A stretch of DNA of 64,000 nucleotides from Sabulicella rubraurantiaca (GCF_017355885.1 NZ_JAFEUU010000003.1:124001-188000), one strand, 5' to 3'. Numbered from the stretch's first letter, positions 1-8,212 are shown. The notes: generated by a model from the sequence alone, not told the origin. Numbers and translations: made by a program.

Positions 1-40
1 CGACGCCTGCACGCGTCGGAGACGGAAAGCGGCAAGGCCC

Positions 41-799
41 ATGCGCAAGATTCTCCTCGCCCTCACAGCCCTCGCGGGCCTGTCCCTGGCGCAGCCGGCA
101 GATGCGCAGGTCGCCCTTGGAAATACGGGGCTGGAAGCCAGCATCACCGGCACGGTCGCGAGCGACTACCTGTTCCGCGGCATCAGCCAGACGCGCTCGC
201 GCATCGCGACCCAGGCGAATGTGGAGTTGGCGCATAGCAGCGGCTTCTACATCGGCGGCTTCATCAGCAATGTCCGCTTCCTCGGCACCGACGCGCGCCA
301 AGAAGTGGATCTGTTTGGCGGCTACCGCTTCACGGTGGCGGGGCTGAAGCTCGACCTCGGCGGCATCTGGTACACCTACCCGGGCTATGACCGCCCGGCG
401 GGCGCCTATGGCCTCAACTACGCCGAGGCACAGATCAAGGCGTCCTATGAGATCGGGCCGGTGAACCTGCTCGGCCAGTTCAACTACTCGCCGAACTACT
501 TCGGCTCCTCGGGCAATGGCTTCTATGCAGAGGCTGGGGCGGACTGGAAGACCGGAATCTTCGAACTGACCCTGGGCGGGCGCATCGGCTACCAGTGGAT
601 CGAGCGCAACGTGCGCTTCGGCACGCCGGATTATGCCTGGTGGTCGGTGGCAATCTCGCGCGAATTCGCCATTCCCGGCATCGGCACGATCACGGCGGCG
701 GTCGGGTATTACGACACCTCGATCCGCCGCGGCGACTGCGCCGGCGGGCAGGATATCTGCGCCGCGCGCGCCCTGGGTTCGCTCTCCTTCAAGTTCTGA
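41..799 (+). CDS. TorF-family putative outer-membrane porin
   Basis: 252 residues with a Sec signal peptide (about residues 1-22, cleavage after ADA) followed by a beta-rich, aromatic-rich region. The SDYLFRGISQT stretch and the alternating GGYRF / LGGIWYTYPGY pattern are typical of the TorF putative porin family (TIGR02001), which is predicted to form an outer-membrane barrel; the substrate is unknown for most members. It ends in Phe (SLSFKF), as expected for barrel insertion by BAM. A purine-rich GGAAAG/AAGG lies just upstream of the ATG. The 40 bases before it hold only a small GC hairpin at 1-19 without a T tract. Family call is good; function beyond porin-like is inference. Confidence 0.85.
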   Translation: MRKILLALTALAGLSLAQPADAQVALGNTGLEASITGTVASDYLFRGISQTRSRIATQANVELAHSSGFYIGGFISNVRFLGTDARQEVDLFGGYRFTVAGLKLDLGGIWYTYPGYDRPAGAYGLNYAEAQIKASYEIGPVNLLGQFNYSPNYFGSSGNGFYAEAGADWKTGIFELTLGGRIGYQWIERNVRFGTPDYAWWSVAISREFAIPGIGTITAAVGYYDTSIRRGDCAGGQDICAARALGSLSFKF

Positions 800-877
800 A
801 CCGCTTCTGAACCGCGCCCTCTGCTTGACGCATCCTCTCCAGCCGGCGGACGTTCCGCGGCTGGAGGGACTTGTTGC

Positions 878-1504
878 ATGCACCGTTTGATCATCGCCGC
901 CCTGCTCGCCGCCACGCCGGCGGTGGCGCAGGAGCGCCCATCCGTCACCCCGACGCGCGACGCGACGGTGACCTACCGCCTCCAGGGCACGCCGGGCGGC
1001 GGAGCGGCCGGGACGCTGAACGAGATGCGGATCGGCTTCCTCGCCGCGCGGCGACTCATCCGCCTGGATCTGCCCACGGGCGGTGGCTACATCGTGGCCG
1101 ACCACCGCGCCCGCACGGGCTTCATGGTGAATGAGGCGATGCGCGCGGTGGTGGAACTACCCCCGGGCAGCGGCCCGGCCGGGATGCTGCCGCGTGAGAG
1201 CGCGAACTACACGCGCGAGGGTTCGGACAGCGTCGCCGGCTTTCCCTGCACGCTGTGGCGCGTGGAGGATGCGGGCCGCACCGCCCGCGCCTGTATCACC
1301 ACGGACGGGCTGATCCTTCGCGCCGAAGGCCCCAATGGCCGCATGGAGGCCGTGGCGGTGGACCGCACGCCGCTCGACCCGCTGCGCTTCGAGCGGCCGA
1401 CCGGCTATCAGGTGATGCAGCCGCAATCCAACGTGCCGGCGGGTGGTGGCGCGACCCTGCCGCGCGGCACCGCCCTGCCGCCGCCTGGCCTCCCAGGAAG
1501 GTAA
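878..1504 (+). CDS. Secreted DUF4412-like protein
   Basis: 208 residues with a signal peptide ending near AVAQ (residue 14) and no later membrane span. The body resembles DUF4412-type periplasmic proteins: repeated short beta strands with RLIRLDLP and an AGFPCTLWRVED segment, where a Cys pairs with another in ACITTDG, suggesting a disulfide. A good Shine-Dalgarno (GGAGGG) sits 9 bases before the ATG. The C-terminus is Pro/Gly rich. Likely periplasmic; no catalytic signature is visible and no function is assigned. Confidence 0.65.
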   Translation: MHRLIIAALLAATPAVAQERPSVTPTRDATVTYRLQGTPGGGAAGTLNEMRIGFLAARRLIRLDLPTGGGYIVADHRARTGFMVNEAMRAVVELPPGSGPAGMLPRESANYTREGSDSVAGFPCTLWRVEDAGRTARACITTDGLILRAEGPNGRMEAVAVDRTPLDPLRFERPTGYQVMQPQSNVPAGGGATLPRGTALPPPGLPGR

Positions 1505-1529
1505 GCCCAACGAACCCGCTCGGGTCGCG

Positions 1530-1582
1530 TTCCTGTCTGGCAAGGCGCCTGCGTTGGCGCCACCAGACAAGGAGGTTCCTCC
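1530..1582 (+). promoter_or_regulatory. Hairpin sequestering the csbD-like Shine-Dalgarno
   Basis: A 5' leader structure directly ahead of the CsbD-family gene. GTCTGG (1535-1540) pairs with CCAGAC (1563-1568), and inside it GGCGCC (1544-1549) pairs with GGCGCC (1556-1561) around a TGCGTT loop. The stem continues outward with a single bulged A (1570): TTCCT (1530-1534) pairs with A1569 and GGAG (1571-1574), i.e. into the Shine-Dalgarno AAGGAGG (1569-1575). A second short hairpin, GGAG-GTTC-CTCC, can also hide the same site. This is what an RNA thermometer or translational switch would look like; it could also be a transcription-end hairpin of the upstream gene, but there is no T tract. Confidence 0.5.
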
Positions 1583-1768
1583 ATGGACAAGGACCGGATC
1601 GAAGGCGCGGCCAAGCAGGCCAAGGGCGCCCTGAAGGACGCCGCCGGCAAGCTGACCGGCGACGCGAAGCTCGAGGCCGAGGGCAAGATGGATAAGGCCG
1701 AGGGCAAGGCGCAGAACGCGGTCGGTGGCGTCAAGGATGCCGCCCGCGACGCGCTCGACAAGAAGTAA
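1583..1768 (+). CDS. CsbD-family stress protein
   Basis: 61 residues, highly charged, starting MDKDRIEGAAKQAKGALKD, the hallmark of the CsbD family (small general-stress-induced proteins of unknown biochemical role). Heptad-like Lys/Ala/Gly repeats occupy the whole chain. The start is fixed by a near-perfect AAGGAGG seven bases upstream. In alphaproteobacteria such genes usually belong to the EcfG general stress regulon (family knowledge); no clear sigma-EcfG site was identified here. Followed six bases later by a membrane protein gene, so probably co-transcribed. Confidence 0.9.
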   Translation: MDKDRIEGAAKQAKGALKDAAGKLTGDAKLEAEGKMDKAEGKAQNAVGGVKDAARDALDKK

Positions 1769-1774
1769 GGCCCG

Positions 1775-2686
1775 ATGAGCCACGCGGCATCCGACCGGAG
1801 CGAGGTCGTCTACGATCCCATGGTGGCGCAGCCGGAGGCAGCGCCCGCGCTCCGGCCCCAGGCCTCCTGGGGTGCCCTTTTGGTCGGTGCCGTCGTGGCC
1901 ATCACCATCGGGCTTATGCTCAACACGCTGGGCGTCGCCATCGGCGCGGGGGTGGTGGACGCGACTGCGCGTGACACGCCCTCCGCCACGGCGATGGGCG
2001 TGGGTGCGGCCATCTGGTTCGCCGCGTCCAACATCATCGGCCTGTTTCTGGGCGGGATGGTCGCGGCGCGGCTTTCCGGCACCACGGACCGGCTCGACGC
2101 TGCCTATCACGGGCTGGGCGCCTGGGCGGTGGCCTTCCTGTTCGCCGTGCTGGTGATGGGGCAGGTGGGCAGCAACATCGCCGGTCGGACTGCCGATGCC
2201 GTGGGTTCCGTCGCGCGCGGGGCAGCCGATGCCGCTGGCGCTGCCACCGGCGCTGCCGCCTCCGCCGTGAACCCGGAAGAGGTGACGGAGCGTCTCCGCC
2301 TGGCCCTGTCCGGCCCGGAAGATCCGAACGCCATGGAGCCCGAGCAGCGCGGGGCAGAGATCGCCTCGCTGATCGGGGCCGGCGTGACTCAGGGCCGCCT
2401 GGACGATGCCCGCCGCGCGCGCCTCGTGCGCCTCGTGTCGGCCGAGGCCGGCATCCCGGAAGCCGAGGCCGCCCAGCGCGTCGCCGCGACCGAGGCCGAG
2501 GCACGGCGCCTCGCCGAGGAGGCGGAGCGCCGGGCCCGCGAGGCCGCGGATGCCGCCGCCAAGGCCGCCGCCACCTCGGCGCTGTATTTCTTCATCACCA
2601 TGCTGCTCGGGGCCGGGGCCGCGATGCTGGGCGCACGCTCTGGCACGCGGGGCTTGGTCATGGCGCATCGCCGCGCTCCGCTCTGA
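1775..2686 (+). CDS. PhnA-like membrane protein
   Basis: 303 residues. Four predicted membrane segments: about residues 30-55, 68-95 and 108-128, and one near the C-terminus (about 266-288, YFFITMLLGAGAAMLGA). A long Ala/Glu/Arg-rich soluble region (about 135-260) between the third and last segments is probably helical coiled coil. Similar proteins are annotated as PhnA-like or hypothetical membrane proteins in alphaproteobacteria and are often next to stress genes; the PhnA label does not imply phosphonate metabolism. Starts six bases after the CsbD-family stop. Confidence 0.6.
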   Translation: MSHAASDRSEVVYDPMVAQPEAAPALRPQASWGALLVGAVVAITIGLMLNTLGVAIGAGVVDATARDTPSATAMGVGAAIWFAASNIIGLFLGGMVAARLSGTTDRLDAAYHGLGAWAVAFLFAVLVMGQVGSNIAGRTADAVGSVARGAADAAGAATGAAASAVNPEEVTERLRLALSGPEDPNAMEPEQRGAEIASLIGAGVTQGRLDDARRARLVRLVSAEAGIPEAEAAQRVAATEAEARRLAEEAERRAREAADAAAKAAATSALYFFITMLLGAGAAMLGARSGTRGLVMAHRRAPL

Positions 2687-2744
2687 CCCAGGGACGGGGA
2701 GGGGCCCCTACTCACGGGCCCCTTTCCCCTCCACATCTCCCTCT

Positions 2745-3359
2745 ATGATCACCGGACGCCGTTCCCTCCTCGCCGCCCCTGCCTTGCTGCTGCCCAGCAT
2801 GGCGCTGGCCCAGTCCAACGCGGCGCTCGCGCGGGTGGAGGCCTATTTCAACGGGCTGACGACGCTGCGCGCCCGCTTCCTGCAGACCGCGCAGAACGGC
2901 GCTTCCGCCGAGGGGACAGCCTGGATCTGGCGCCCGTCGCGCATGCGCTTCGAATACGATCCGCCGGAGCCGACGCTGCTTGTCGCCGCGGACCGGCAGT
3001 TCTTCCACTGGGATGGCGAGCTGCGTCAGGCGACCGTCGTGCCACTGGAATCCACCCCGCTCGGCGTCCTGCTCCGCTCGCCGCTGCGCCTGTCGGGCGA
3101 CGTGACGGTAGCGGGGGTGGAGCGCTCGGGCGGCTTTCTGCGCGTCACGGTGTTCCGGACCGGGCGCCCGGCCGAGGGCCGCATCCAGCTGGCTTTGGAA
3201 GAGGAGCCGATGCAGCTGCGCCAGTGGACGGTGGTGGATGGGCAGAACCGCGCCACCCGCGTCACGCTGAACCAGATCCAGACCGGGCTGCGCTTCGATC
3301 CCTTCCTGTTCGCCTTCAATGACCCGCGCTTCCGCGAGGCGCTGGAGCAGGGGCGCTGA
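2745..3359 (+). CDS. lolA: Outer-membrane lipoprotein carrier LolA
   Basis: 204 residues from the ATG at 2745. It begins with a twin-arginine-like or Sec signal (GRRSLLAAPALLLPSMALAQ) and continues with the LolA fold: ARVEAYFNGLTTLRARFLQ, then an RPSRMRFEYDPP strand and a DPFLF-containing C-terminal part. LolA ferries lipoproteins across the periplasm from LolCDE to the outer membrane. Upstream codons in the same frame lie inside the preceding gene, so the internal ATG preceding the signal peptide was chosen. A second LolA-like gene (43515) belongs to the polyene operon; this one is the better candidate for the housekeeping copy. Confidence 0.85.
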   Translation: MITGRRSLLAAPALLLPSMALAQSNAALARVEAYFNGLTTLRARFLQTAQNGASAEGTAWIWRPSRMRFEYDPPEPTLLVAADRQFFHWDGELRQATVVPLESTPLGVLLRSPLRLSGDVTVAGVERSGGFLRVTVFRTGRPAEGRIQLALEEEPMQLRQWTVVDGQNRATRVTLNQIQTGLRFDPFLFAFNDPRFREALEQGR

Positions 3360-3445
3360 ATCCGCATTCCTCCTGCCTTGATTGAGACATCTGCGGCGCG
3401 TTTATTTCAGGGAGGAGACGGGAGTCCGGAAGGGCCCCTCGCCGG

Positions 3446-4246
3446 ATGACACCTCGCCCCAAGGGGATGCGCGTGAAGCCGCTGATCGGGATTTCTTGCT
3501 GCGTGAAAGGCTTCGGCCTTTTCAACACCCCCAACCACGCGGCGTCTGACCATTACGTGAAGGTGGTGCTGGGCCCGGTGGGCGGCATCCCGATCCTGAT
3601 CCCGGCGGCGGGCGAGGCCAGCGTCCCGGACATCCTGCCGCGTCTGGATGGGCTGCTGCTGACCGGCAGCCGGTCCAACGTCCATCCGTCCAACTATGAT
3701 GGACCTGCCCATGCCGAAGGCACGCCGGAGGATCCACAGCGCGATAGCACGACGCTGCCTCTGATCCGTGCAGCCATCCAGCAGGGCGTCCCCATGCTCG
3801 CCATCTGCCGTGGCATGCAGGAGCTGAACGTGGCGCTGGGCGGGTCGCTCGACCAGCGCATCCAGGACCTGCCGGGCCGGATGGATCATTCCACTCCTTC
3901 CGATCAGCCCATTCCCCTGGTGCGTACCGGCAAGGCGCACACGGTCCGGCTGGCGCCGGAAGGGATGCTTGCCCGCCTCGCCAATTGCGATGAGGTGGCC
4001 GTGAACTCGTTGCACAACCAGGGGGTGCAGCGCCTTGCGCCGCGCCTGGAGCCCATGGGATGGGCACCAGATGGGACGGTCGAGGCGGTGCGTGTGCGCG
4101 AGGCGCGTGGCTTCGCCTGGGGCGTGCAATGGCACCCCGAATACGACTGGGACCGCGACGGGTTCAGCCGCCGCATCTTCGAAAGCTTCGGCGAGGCATG
4201 CACCGACTGGGCCCGCCTGCGCCATGGGCAAGTCGCCGCCGAATGA
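3446..4246 (+). CDS. Class I glutamine-amidotransferase-like hydrolase (peptidase C26, PuuD type)
   Basis: 266 residues. The nucleophile elbow LAICRGMQELNVALGG carries the catalytic Cys, and GVQWHPEYDW carries the His with the downstream Glu/Asp region of the triad. LLTGSRSNVHPSNY matches the gamma-glutamyl-GABA hydrolase branch, which cleaves gamma-glutamyl amides in polyamine or amino-acid breakdown. The substrate here is not proven by context because the neighbours are unrelated. An alternative start at 3467 (MRVKPLIGISCC) gives the length more usual for the family; the distal GGAAGG supports 3446 only weakly. Confidence 0.85.
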   Translation: MTPRPKGMRVKPLIGISCCVKGFGLFNTPNHAASDHYVKVVLGPVGGIPILIPAAGEASVPDILPRLDGLLLTGSRSNVHPSNYDGPAHAEGTPEDPQRDSTTLPLIRAAIQQGVPMLAICRGMQELNVALGGSLDQRIQDLPGRMDHSTPSDQPIPLVRTGKAHTVRLAPEGMLARLANCDEVAVNSLHNQGVQRLAPRLEPMGWAPDGTVEAVRVREARGFAWGVQWHPEYDWDRDGFSRRIFESFGEACTDWARLRHGQVAAE

Positions 4247-4259
4247 GGCGGAATTGGGG

Positions 4260-4287
4260 TTGCATGTTCCGGGAAAACACTTATAGT
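4260..4287 (+). promoter_or_regulatory. Sigma-70-type promoter
   Basis: TTGCAT (4260-4265), 16-base spacer, TATAGT (4282-4287). It is unusually close to consensus for this 70% GC window and lies in a gene-free stretch, predicting a start near 4293-4295. That is right at the foot of an 8-bp hairpin, and an intrinsic terminator follows about 100 bases later, so it appears to drive a short RNA. Confidence 0.6.
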
Positions 4288-4293
4288 CCGAGC

Positions 4294-4427
4294 GCCGGAG
4301 CAGGTTTTGCTCCGGTGGACGAACCGGCATCCCCTTCCGGCTCGCCCGACCAAAGAGACTACCGATCGGTAAGTTTCAGTACCCCAAATGGGCGCCCGGC
4401 CACCCCCCTGGTCGGGCGCTTTTTTTT
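4294..4427 (+). ncRNA. Candidate small RNA or attenuated leader (unnamed)
   Basis: A self-contained unit of about 134 nt in the 346-base gap 4247-4592, which has no convincing ORF. It has a promoter just upstream. The 5' hairpin is CCGGAGCA (4295-4302) pairing with TGCTCCGG (4308-4315), with a GGTTT loop. A CCGG/CCGG stem may form at 4324-4340. A 12-base perfect palindrome TACCGATCGGTA follows at about 4360-4371. The 3' end is an intrinsic terminator. It matches no RNA family I recognise (not SRP, 6S, tmRNA or a riboswitch core that I can see). It could be a trans-acting sRNA or a terminator-type leader of the downstream hydrolase gene. Confidence 0.5.
4392..4427 (+). terminator. Strong intrinsic terminator
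   Basis: GCGCCCGGCCA (4392-4402) pairs with TGGTCGGGCGC (4409-4419) across a six-C loop, followed at once by eight Ts (4420-4427). It is the clearest rho-independent terminator in the window. It ends the candidate small RNA. Confidence 0.85.
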
Positions 4428-4461
4428 GCCGTGCCGCGAAACCCAACCAGAGTTTCTCTCG

Positions 4462-4476
4462 TTCCCATTATGGGAA
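4462..4476. promoter_or_regulatory. Perfect 7-1-7 palindrome, likely operator
   Basis: TTCCCAT-T-ATGGGAA is a perfect inverted repeat 117 bases upstream of the fumarylacetoacetate-hydrolase-family start. The half-site ATGGGAA recurs at 4562-4568, about 92 bases downstream. A dimeric regulator binding here would be well placed to control that gene; no regulator gene lies next to it. Confidence 0.4.
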
Positions 4477-4592
4477 AGCGACTCGGATGTGCGGGAACCT
4501 CTCAGACGCGCCGTTGTCGCGTCAATCCCCTCCGTATTTCCCCCGAGGCGGGTTTCGGTCTATGGGAACCCAACCGCGAGGTGAAGGACGCC

Positions 4593-5279
4593 ATGCCCGA
4601 TTACGTGATCAGCCCGCCCCCCGTGCCCTACGTGCCCGTCCAGGGCTCGAGCGCTGTGTTCCCGGTCCGCCGAATCTTCTGCGTCGGCCGCAACTACGCC
4701 GAGCACGCGATCGAGATGGGCAGCGACCCGACGCGCGAGCCGCCCTTCTACTTCGCGAAGCCTGCCGATGCGCTCGTCATCAATGGCGCGGACATGCCTT
4801 ATCCCTCCGCCACGAAGGATCTGCACCACGAGATGGAGCTGGTGGTGGCGATCGGCGCGGGTGGCGTGAACATCGGCGTGGGCGATGCGCTGAAGCATGT
4901 CTGGGGCTATTGCGCCGGGCTCGACATGACGCGCCGCGACCTGCAGGGCGAAGCCAAGAAGACCGGACGTCCCTGGGACATGGGCAAGGGCTTCGACCAA
5001 TCTGCGCCGATGGGCGCGCTGATCCAGGCCGGCTCCTTTGATCCGTCCAAGGGCAAGATCCAGCTCAACGTGAACGGCGCGCAGCGTCAGGTCAGCGACC
5101 TGAGCAAGCTGATCTGGTCCGTTCCCGAGGTGATCGCCAACCTCTCGACCCTCGTGCGGCTGGAGCCGGGCGACCTGATCATGACCGGCACGCCGGAGAA
5201 CGTGGCCGCCGTGCAGCGCGGCGACCTGCTCGAAGGCTTCGTCGAGGGCGTGGGCGAGGTTCGCACCAAGATCGTCTGA
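4593..5279 (+). CDS. Fumarylacetoacetate hydrolase family protein (fumarylpyruvate-hydrolase-like)
   Basis: 228 residues. The order FCVGRNYAEHAIEMG, PPFYFAKPADALV, LHHEMELVVAIG (metal-binding Glu pair), GYCAGLDMTRRDLQ and DLIMTGTPENVAAVQRGD is the complete FAH catalytic core. Together with its short length and N-terminus this most resembles fumarylpyruvate hydrolases (NagK type, gentisate pathway), which split a C-C bond to give fumarate and pyruvate. No gentisate genes are nearby, so the substrate is inference. The start was chosen for the GAGGTGAAGG ribosome-binding site; an in-frame extension to 4431 would run through the regulatory region. Confidence 0.85.
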   Translation: MPDYVISPPPVPYVPVQGSSAVFPVRRIFCVGRNYAEHAIEMGSDPTREPPFYFAKPADALVINGADMPYPSATKDLHHEMELVVAIGAGGVNIGVGDALKHVWGYCAGLDMTRRDLQGEAKKTGRPWDMGKGFDQSAPMGALIQAGSFDPSKGKIQLNVNGAQRQVSDLSKLIWSVPEVIANLSTLVRLEPGDLIMTGTPENVAAVQRGDLLEGFVEGVGEVRTKIV

Positions 5280-5287
5280 CTCCCCAT

Positions 5288-5306
5288 AAAACCGCTTCGC
5301 GGTTTT
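5288..5306. terminator. Bidirectional intrinsic terminator
   Basis: AAAACCGC-TTC-GCGGTTTT is a perfect 8-bp stem with a three-base loop, immediately after the hydrolase stop. A-tract and T-tract symmetry lets it work on both strands. Confidence 0.7.
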
Positions 5307-5391
5307 GTTGGGGCGGCCAAGGGTAAGGGCATGGCCCCATTCGGGTGGCCCGCTGCCCAGCGGGCGCCTGTTCTGCTAGGGCTTGGGCTCC

Positions 5392-6204
5392 ATGCCCAAG
5401 CCTCTTCGCATTGCCACCTGGAACATCAATTCCGTCCGCCTGCGCCTCCCGCTCCTGAAGGAGCTGGACGCCGCCCTGGCCCCCGACGTGCTCTGCCTGC
5501 AGGAGACGAAGTGCCCGGATGAGCACTTCCCGCTCGAAGGCATCGAGGCGCTCGGCTTTCGCCACGTCGCGGCGAAGGGCATGAAGGGCTATAACGGCGT
5601 CGCCATCCTGTCCCGCATCCCCTTCGCCGTGCGCGAGCAGGATCCGGATTGGTGTGAGAAGGGCGATTGCCGCCACCTCGGCGTCACGCTCGATGTTCCG
5701 GGCGGCCCGATCGAGCTGCATGATTTCTACGTCCCCGCCGGCGGTGACGCGCCCGACCCAGCGGTCAATCCGAAATTCGCCCACAAGCTAGACTTCCTGC
5801 GCGAGGTGACGGCCTGGGGGGAAAGCCGCGCCGCGGCACCGCGCCGCGTCCTCGTCGGCGACCTGAACATCGCGCCCCTGGAGCACGATGTCTGGAGCCA
5901 CAAGCAGCTCCTCGACGTGGTGAGCCACACGCCGGTCGAGGTGGAGGCGATGGGGCGCTGGATGGAGAAGGGCGAATGGGTGGACGCGGTGCGCCACTTC
6001 GTTCCCGCCGACCAGAAGCTCTATTCCTGGTGGAGCTACCGCAACCGCGACTGGGCTGCCTCCGACCGTGGCCGACGGCTGGACCATGTCTGGGTCAGCC
6101 CCGACCTCCAGGGCAAGCTGGCGCGGCAGCACGTCCACAAGCCCGCCCGCGCCTGGACCCAGGCCAGCGATCACGTCCCCGTCCTGGTGGAGCTTTCCCT
6201 ATGA
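5392..6204 (+). CDS. xthA: Exodeoxyribonuclease III (AP endonuclease)
   Basis: 270 residues from ATG 5392 (a TTG three codons earlier is possible). All EEP-family motifs are present in order: IATWNINSVRLR, LCLQETKCPDEHF (metal Glu), GYNGVAILSR, VLVGDLNIAP (Asp/Asn pair), RRLDHVWVS and ASDHVPVLVEL (catalytic His). It acts in base-excision repair, cutting at abasic sites and trimming 3' ends. The stop overlaps the next start by four bases (ATGA), so it is translationally coupled to the PhzF gene. Confidence 0.95.
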   Translation: MPKPLRIATWNINSVRLRLPLLKELDAALAPDVLCLQETKCPDEHFPLEGIEALGFRHVAAKGMKGYNGVAILSRIPFAVREQDPDWCEKGDCRHLGVTLDVPGGPIELHDFYVPAGGDAPDPAVNPKFAHKLDFLREVTAWGESRAAAPRRVLVGDLNIAPLEHDVWSHKQLLDVVSHTPVEVEAMGRWMEKGEWVDAVRHFVPADQKLYSWWSYRNRDWAASDRGRRLDHVWVSPDLQGKLARQHVHKPARAWTQASDHVPVLVELSL

Positions 6205-7070
6205 CCGCACGCCGCTTCCGCTTCGTCACGGTGGACGTGTTCACCGAGACCCGATTCGGCGGCAATCCGCTGGCGGTCTTTCCCGATGCGCGCGGCATCT
6301 CGGATGCAGAGATGCAGGCCCTCGCCGCCGAGTTCAACCTGAGCGAGACGACCTTCGTCCTGCCCCCTTCGGACCCAGCCAACACCGCGCGCGTGCGCAT
6401 CTTCAACCGCAAGACGGAGATGCCCTTCGCCGGCCACCCCAATGTCGGCACCGGCTTCGTCCTGGCCGAGCGCGCCCGCGACGGCGAGCTGCGCTTCGAG
6501 GAGATCGCAGGGCTCGTCCGCGTGCGCGTGGAGGAGGGCGGGACGACCATCGAGGCGCCGCAGCCGCTCTCGACCGGCGCGGCGATGGACGTCGCCACCC
6601 TGGCCTCCTGCGTCGGGCTCGCGCCTGGCGACGTGCTGCTGGACCGGCACGGCCCGGTTCTCGCCTCCTGCGGCAACAGCTTCGTCGTCGCCGAGGTGAC
6701 GCCCGAGGCGCTGGGCCGCGCCGTCCCCGACATCGCCCGGTTCCGCGAAGTGGCGGGGGAGTGGACGGCGGCGGGGCCGGAGCGCCTGCCGGTCTACCTC
6801 TGGGCGCGTGAGGGGCGCGACGCGCTGCGGGCGCGCATGTTCTCGCCGCTCTCCGGCACGATCGAGGACCCGGCCACGGGCAGCGCCGCAACGCCCCTCG
6901 CCGCCCTGCTGCACTCGCTGGGCGAGGGCGACCGCTTCACCCTGCGCCAAGGCGTGGAGATGGGGCGTCCCTCCACGCTGCGAATCGCGGCGTGGCGCGC
7001 GGAGGGCGGCATGCGCGCCAGCGTCGGCGGATCCTGCGTCCGCGTGCTCGAGGGGGAAGCGCTGCTCTAG
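6201..7070 (+). CDS. PhzF-family isomerase/epimerase-like protein
   Basis: 289 residues. Two diaminopimelate-epimerase-like halves: VDVFTETRFGGNPLAVF at the N-terminus with the conserved Glu in NLSETTFV (catalytic in PhzF), MPFAGHPNVGTGFVL mid-N, and EDPATGSAATPLAALL in the C half. Members isomerise small metabolites, but most have no known substrate; nothing phenazine-related is nearby. Starts inside the xthA stop (ATGA). Confidence 0.88.
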   Translation: MTARRFRFVTVDVFTETRFGGNPLAVFPDARGISDAEMQALAAEFNLSETTFVLPPSDPANTARVRIFNRKTEMPFAGHPNVGTGFVLAERARDGELRFEEIAGLVRVRVEEGGTTIEAPQPLSTGAAMDVATLASCVGLAPGDVLLDRHGPVLASCGNSFVVAEVTPEALGRAVPDIARFREVAGEWTAAGPERLPVYLWAREGRDALRARMFSPLSGTIEDPATGSAATPLAALLHSLGEGDRFTLRQGVEMGRPSTLRIAAWRAEGGMRASVGGSCVRVLEGEALL

Positions 7071-7082
7071 CGGCAGCCGGGA

Positions 7083-8027
7083 CTACCGGCGCCGCGCCTC
7101 GATGGCGTCCCAGATCGCCTTTTCCAGGTGGACGCCGTCGAAGCGCGCCAGTTCCTGCAGGCCGGTCGGCGAGGTGACGTTGATCTCGGTGAGGTGGCCG
7201 CCGATCACGTCGATGCCGACGAAGATCAGGCCGCGCGCGCGCAGTTCCGGCCCGATGATGCGGCAGATCTCCTTTTCCCGCTCCGTCAGCGTCGTGGGCT
7301 CCGGCCGTCCGCCGACATGCATGTTGGAGCGCGATTCGCCCTCGGCCGGGACGCGGTTGATGGCACCCATCGCCTCGCCATCCACCAGGATCACGCGCTT
7401 GTCGCCCTGACGCACGGAGGGGAGGTATTGCTGCACCATCAGCGGCTCGCGCGAGCGCTCGGTGAACATCTCCAGCAGTGAGTTGAGGTTGGGATCGTCC
7501 GGCCGCAGATGGAACACGCCGGCGCCGCCATTGCCGAAGAGCGGCTTCAGCACGATGTCGCCGTGCTTCGCCCGGAACTTGCGGATCTCGCGCACGTCGC
7601 TGCTCACCAGCGTCTCGGGCATCAGCTCGGGGAAGCGCAGGACGAAGAGCTTCTCCGGTGCGTTGCGCACGTGCTCGGGGTCGTTCACCACCAGCGTCTT
7701 CGGGTGGATGTGCTGCAGGATGTGGGTGGCCGTGATGTAGGCCATGTCGAAGGGCGGGTCCTGGCGCATCAGTACCACGTCCGCGTCGCGCTCCAGGTCC
7801 AGCTCCACCGTCTCGCCCAGGGTGAAGTGGTTGCCGAACTCGCGCCGCACCGTCACCGGCTGGGCGTGGGCGATGACGCGCCCCGCATGCATGGACAGGT
7901 GGCGCACGTGATAGTGCCAGAGCTGGTGGCCGCGCGCCTGCGCCTCCAGCATCATGGCAAAGGTGCTGTCGCCCTCGATGTTGATGGACTGGATCGGGTC
8001 CATCTGGACCGCCACGCGCAGCGCCAT
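7083..8027 (-). CDS. gshB: Glutathione synthetase
   Basis: 314 residues from the ATG at 8027 ([20 protein letters not shown]), the usual GshB N-terminus; GAGG lies 8 bases upstream. ATP-grasp features: VLRQDPPFD-like [40 protein letters not shown], and the C-terminal [15 protein letters not shown] with glycine-binding residues. It joins gamma-glutamylcysteine to glycine using ATP in the cytoplasm. gshA is not in the window. It is convergent with the PhzF gene (13-base gap). Confidence 0.95.
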   Translation of the reverse strand: MALRVAVQMDPIQSINIEGDSTFAMMLEAQARGHQLWHYHVRHLSMHAGRVIAHAQPVTVRREFGNHFTLGETVELDLERDADVVLMRQDPPFDMAYITATHILQHIHPKTLVVNDPEHVRNAPEKLFVLRFPELMPETLVSSDVREIRKFRAKHGDIVLKPLFGNGGAGVFHLRPDDPNLNSLLEMFTERSREPLMVQQYLPSVRQGDKRVILVDGEAMGAINRVPAEGESRSNMHVGGRPEPTTLTEREKEICRIIGPELRARGLIFVGIDVIGGHLTEINVTSPTGLQELARFDGVHLEKAIWDAIEARRR

Positions 8028-8212
8028 GCCCCTCGTCGCTCCTTCGGCTCTCGCTTCCATGTCGCATGGGCGGGGCGCCGCCTCAATGGCGCGCCGCGCC
8101 CGCGCTCGGCAGGCTTGCCAGGATGGGGCGAGGCAACCGGGAACGTGGCCAGGGGGTTCGGTGGGCTATGAATTCGCCGCACCGACGGCCACACATTTTC
8201 GGGACGTGCGCC

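Noticed and set aside
1157-2668. 503-codon minus-strand frame across the DUF4412-like, CsbD and PhnA-like genes
   Set aside because: Crosses three well-supported plus-strand genes and shows no motif; typical high-GC shadow.
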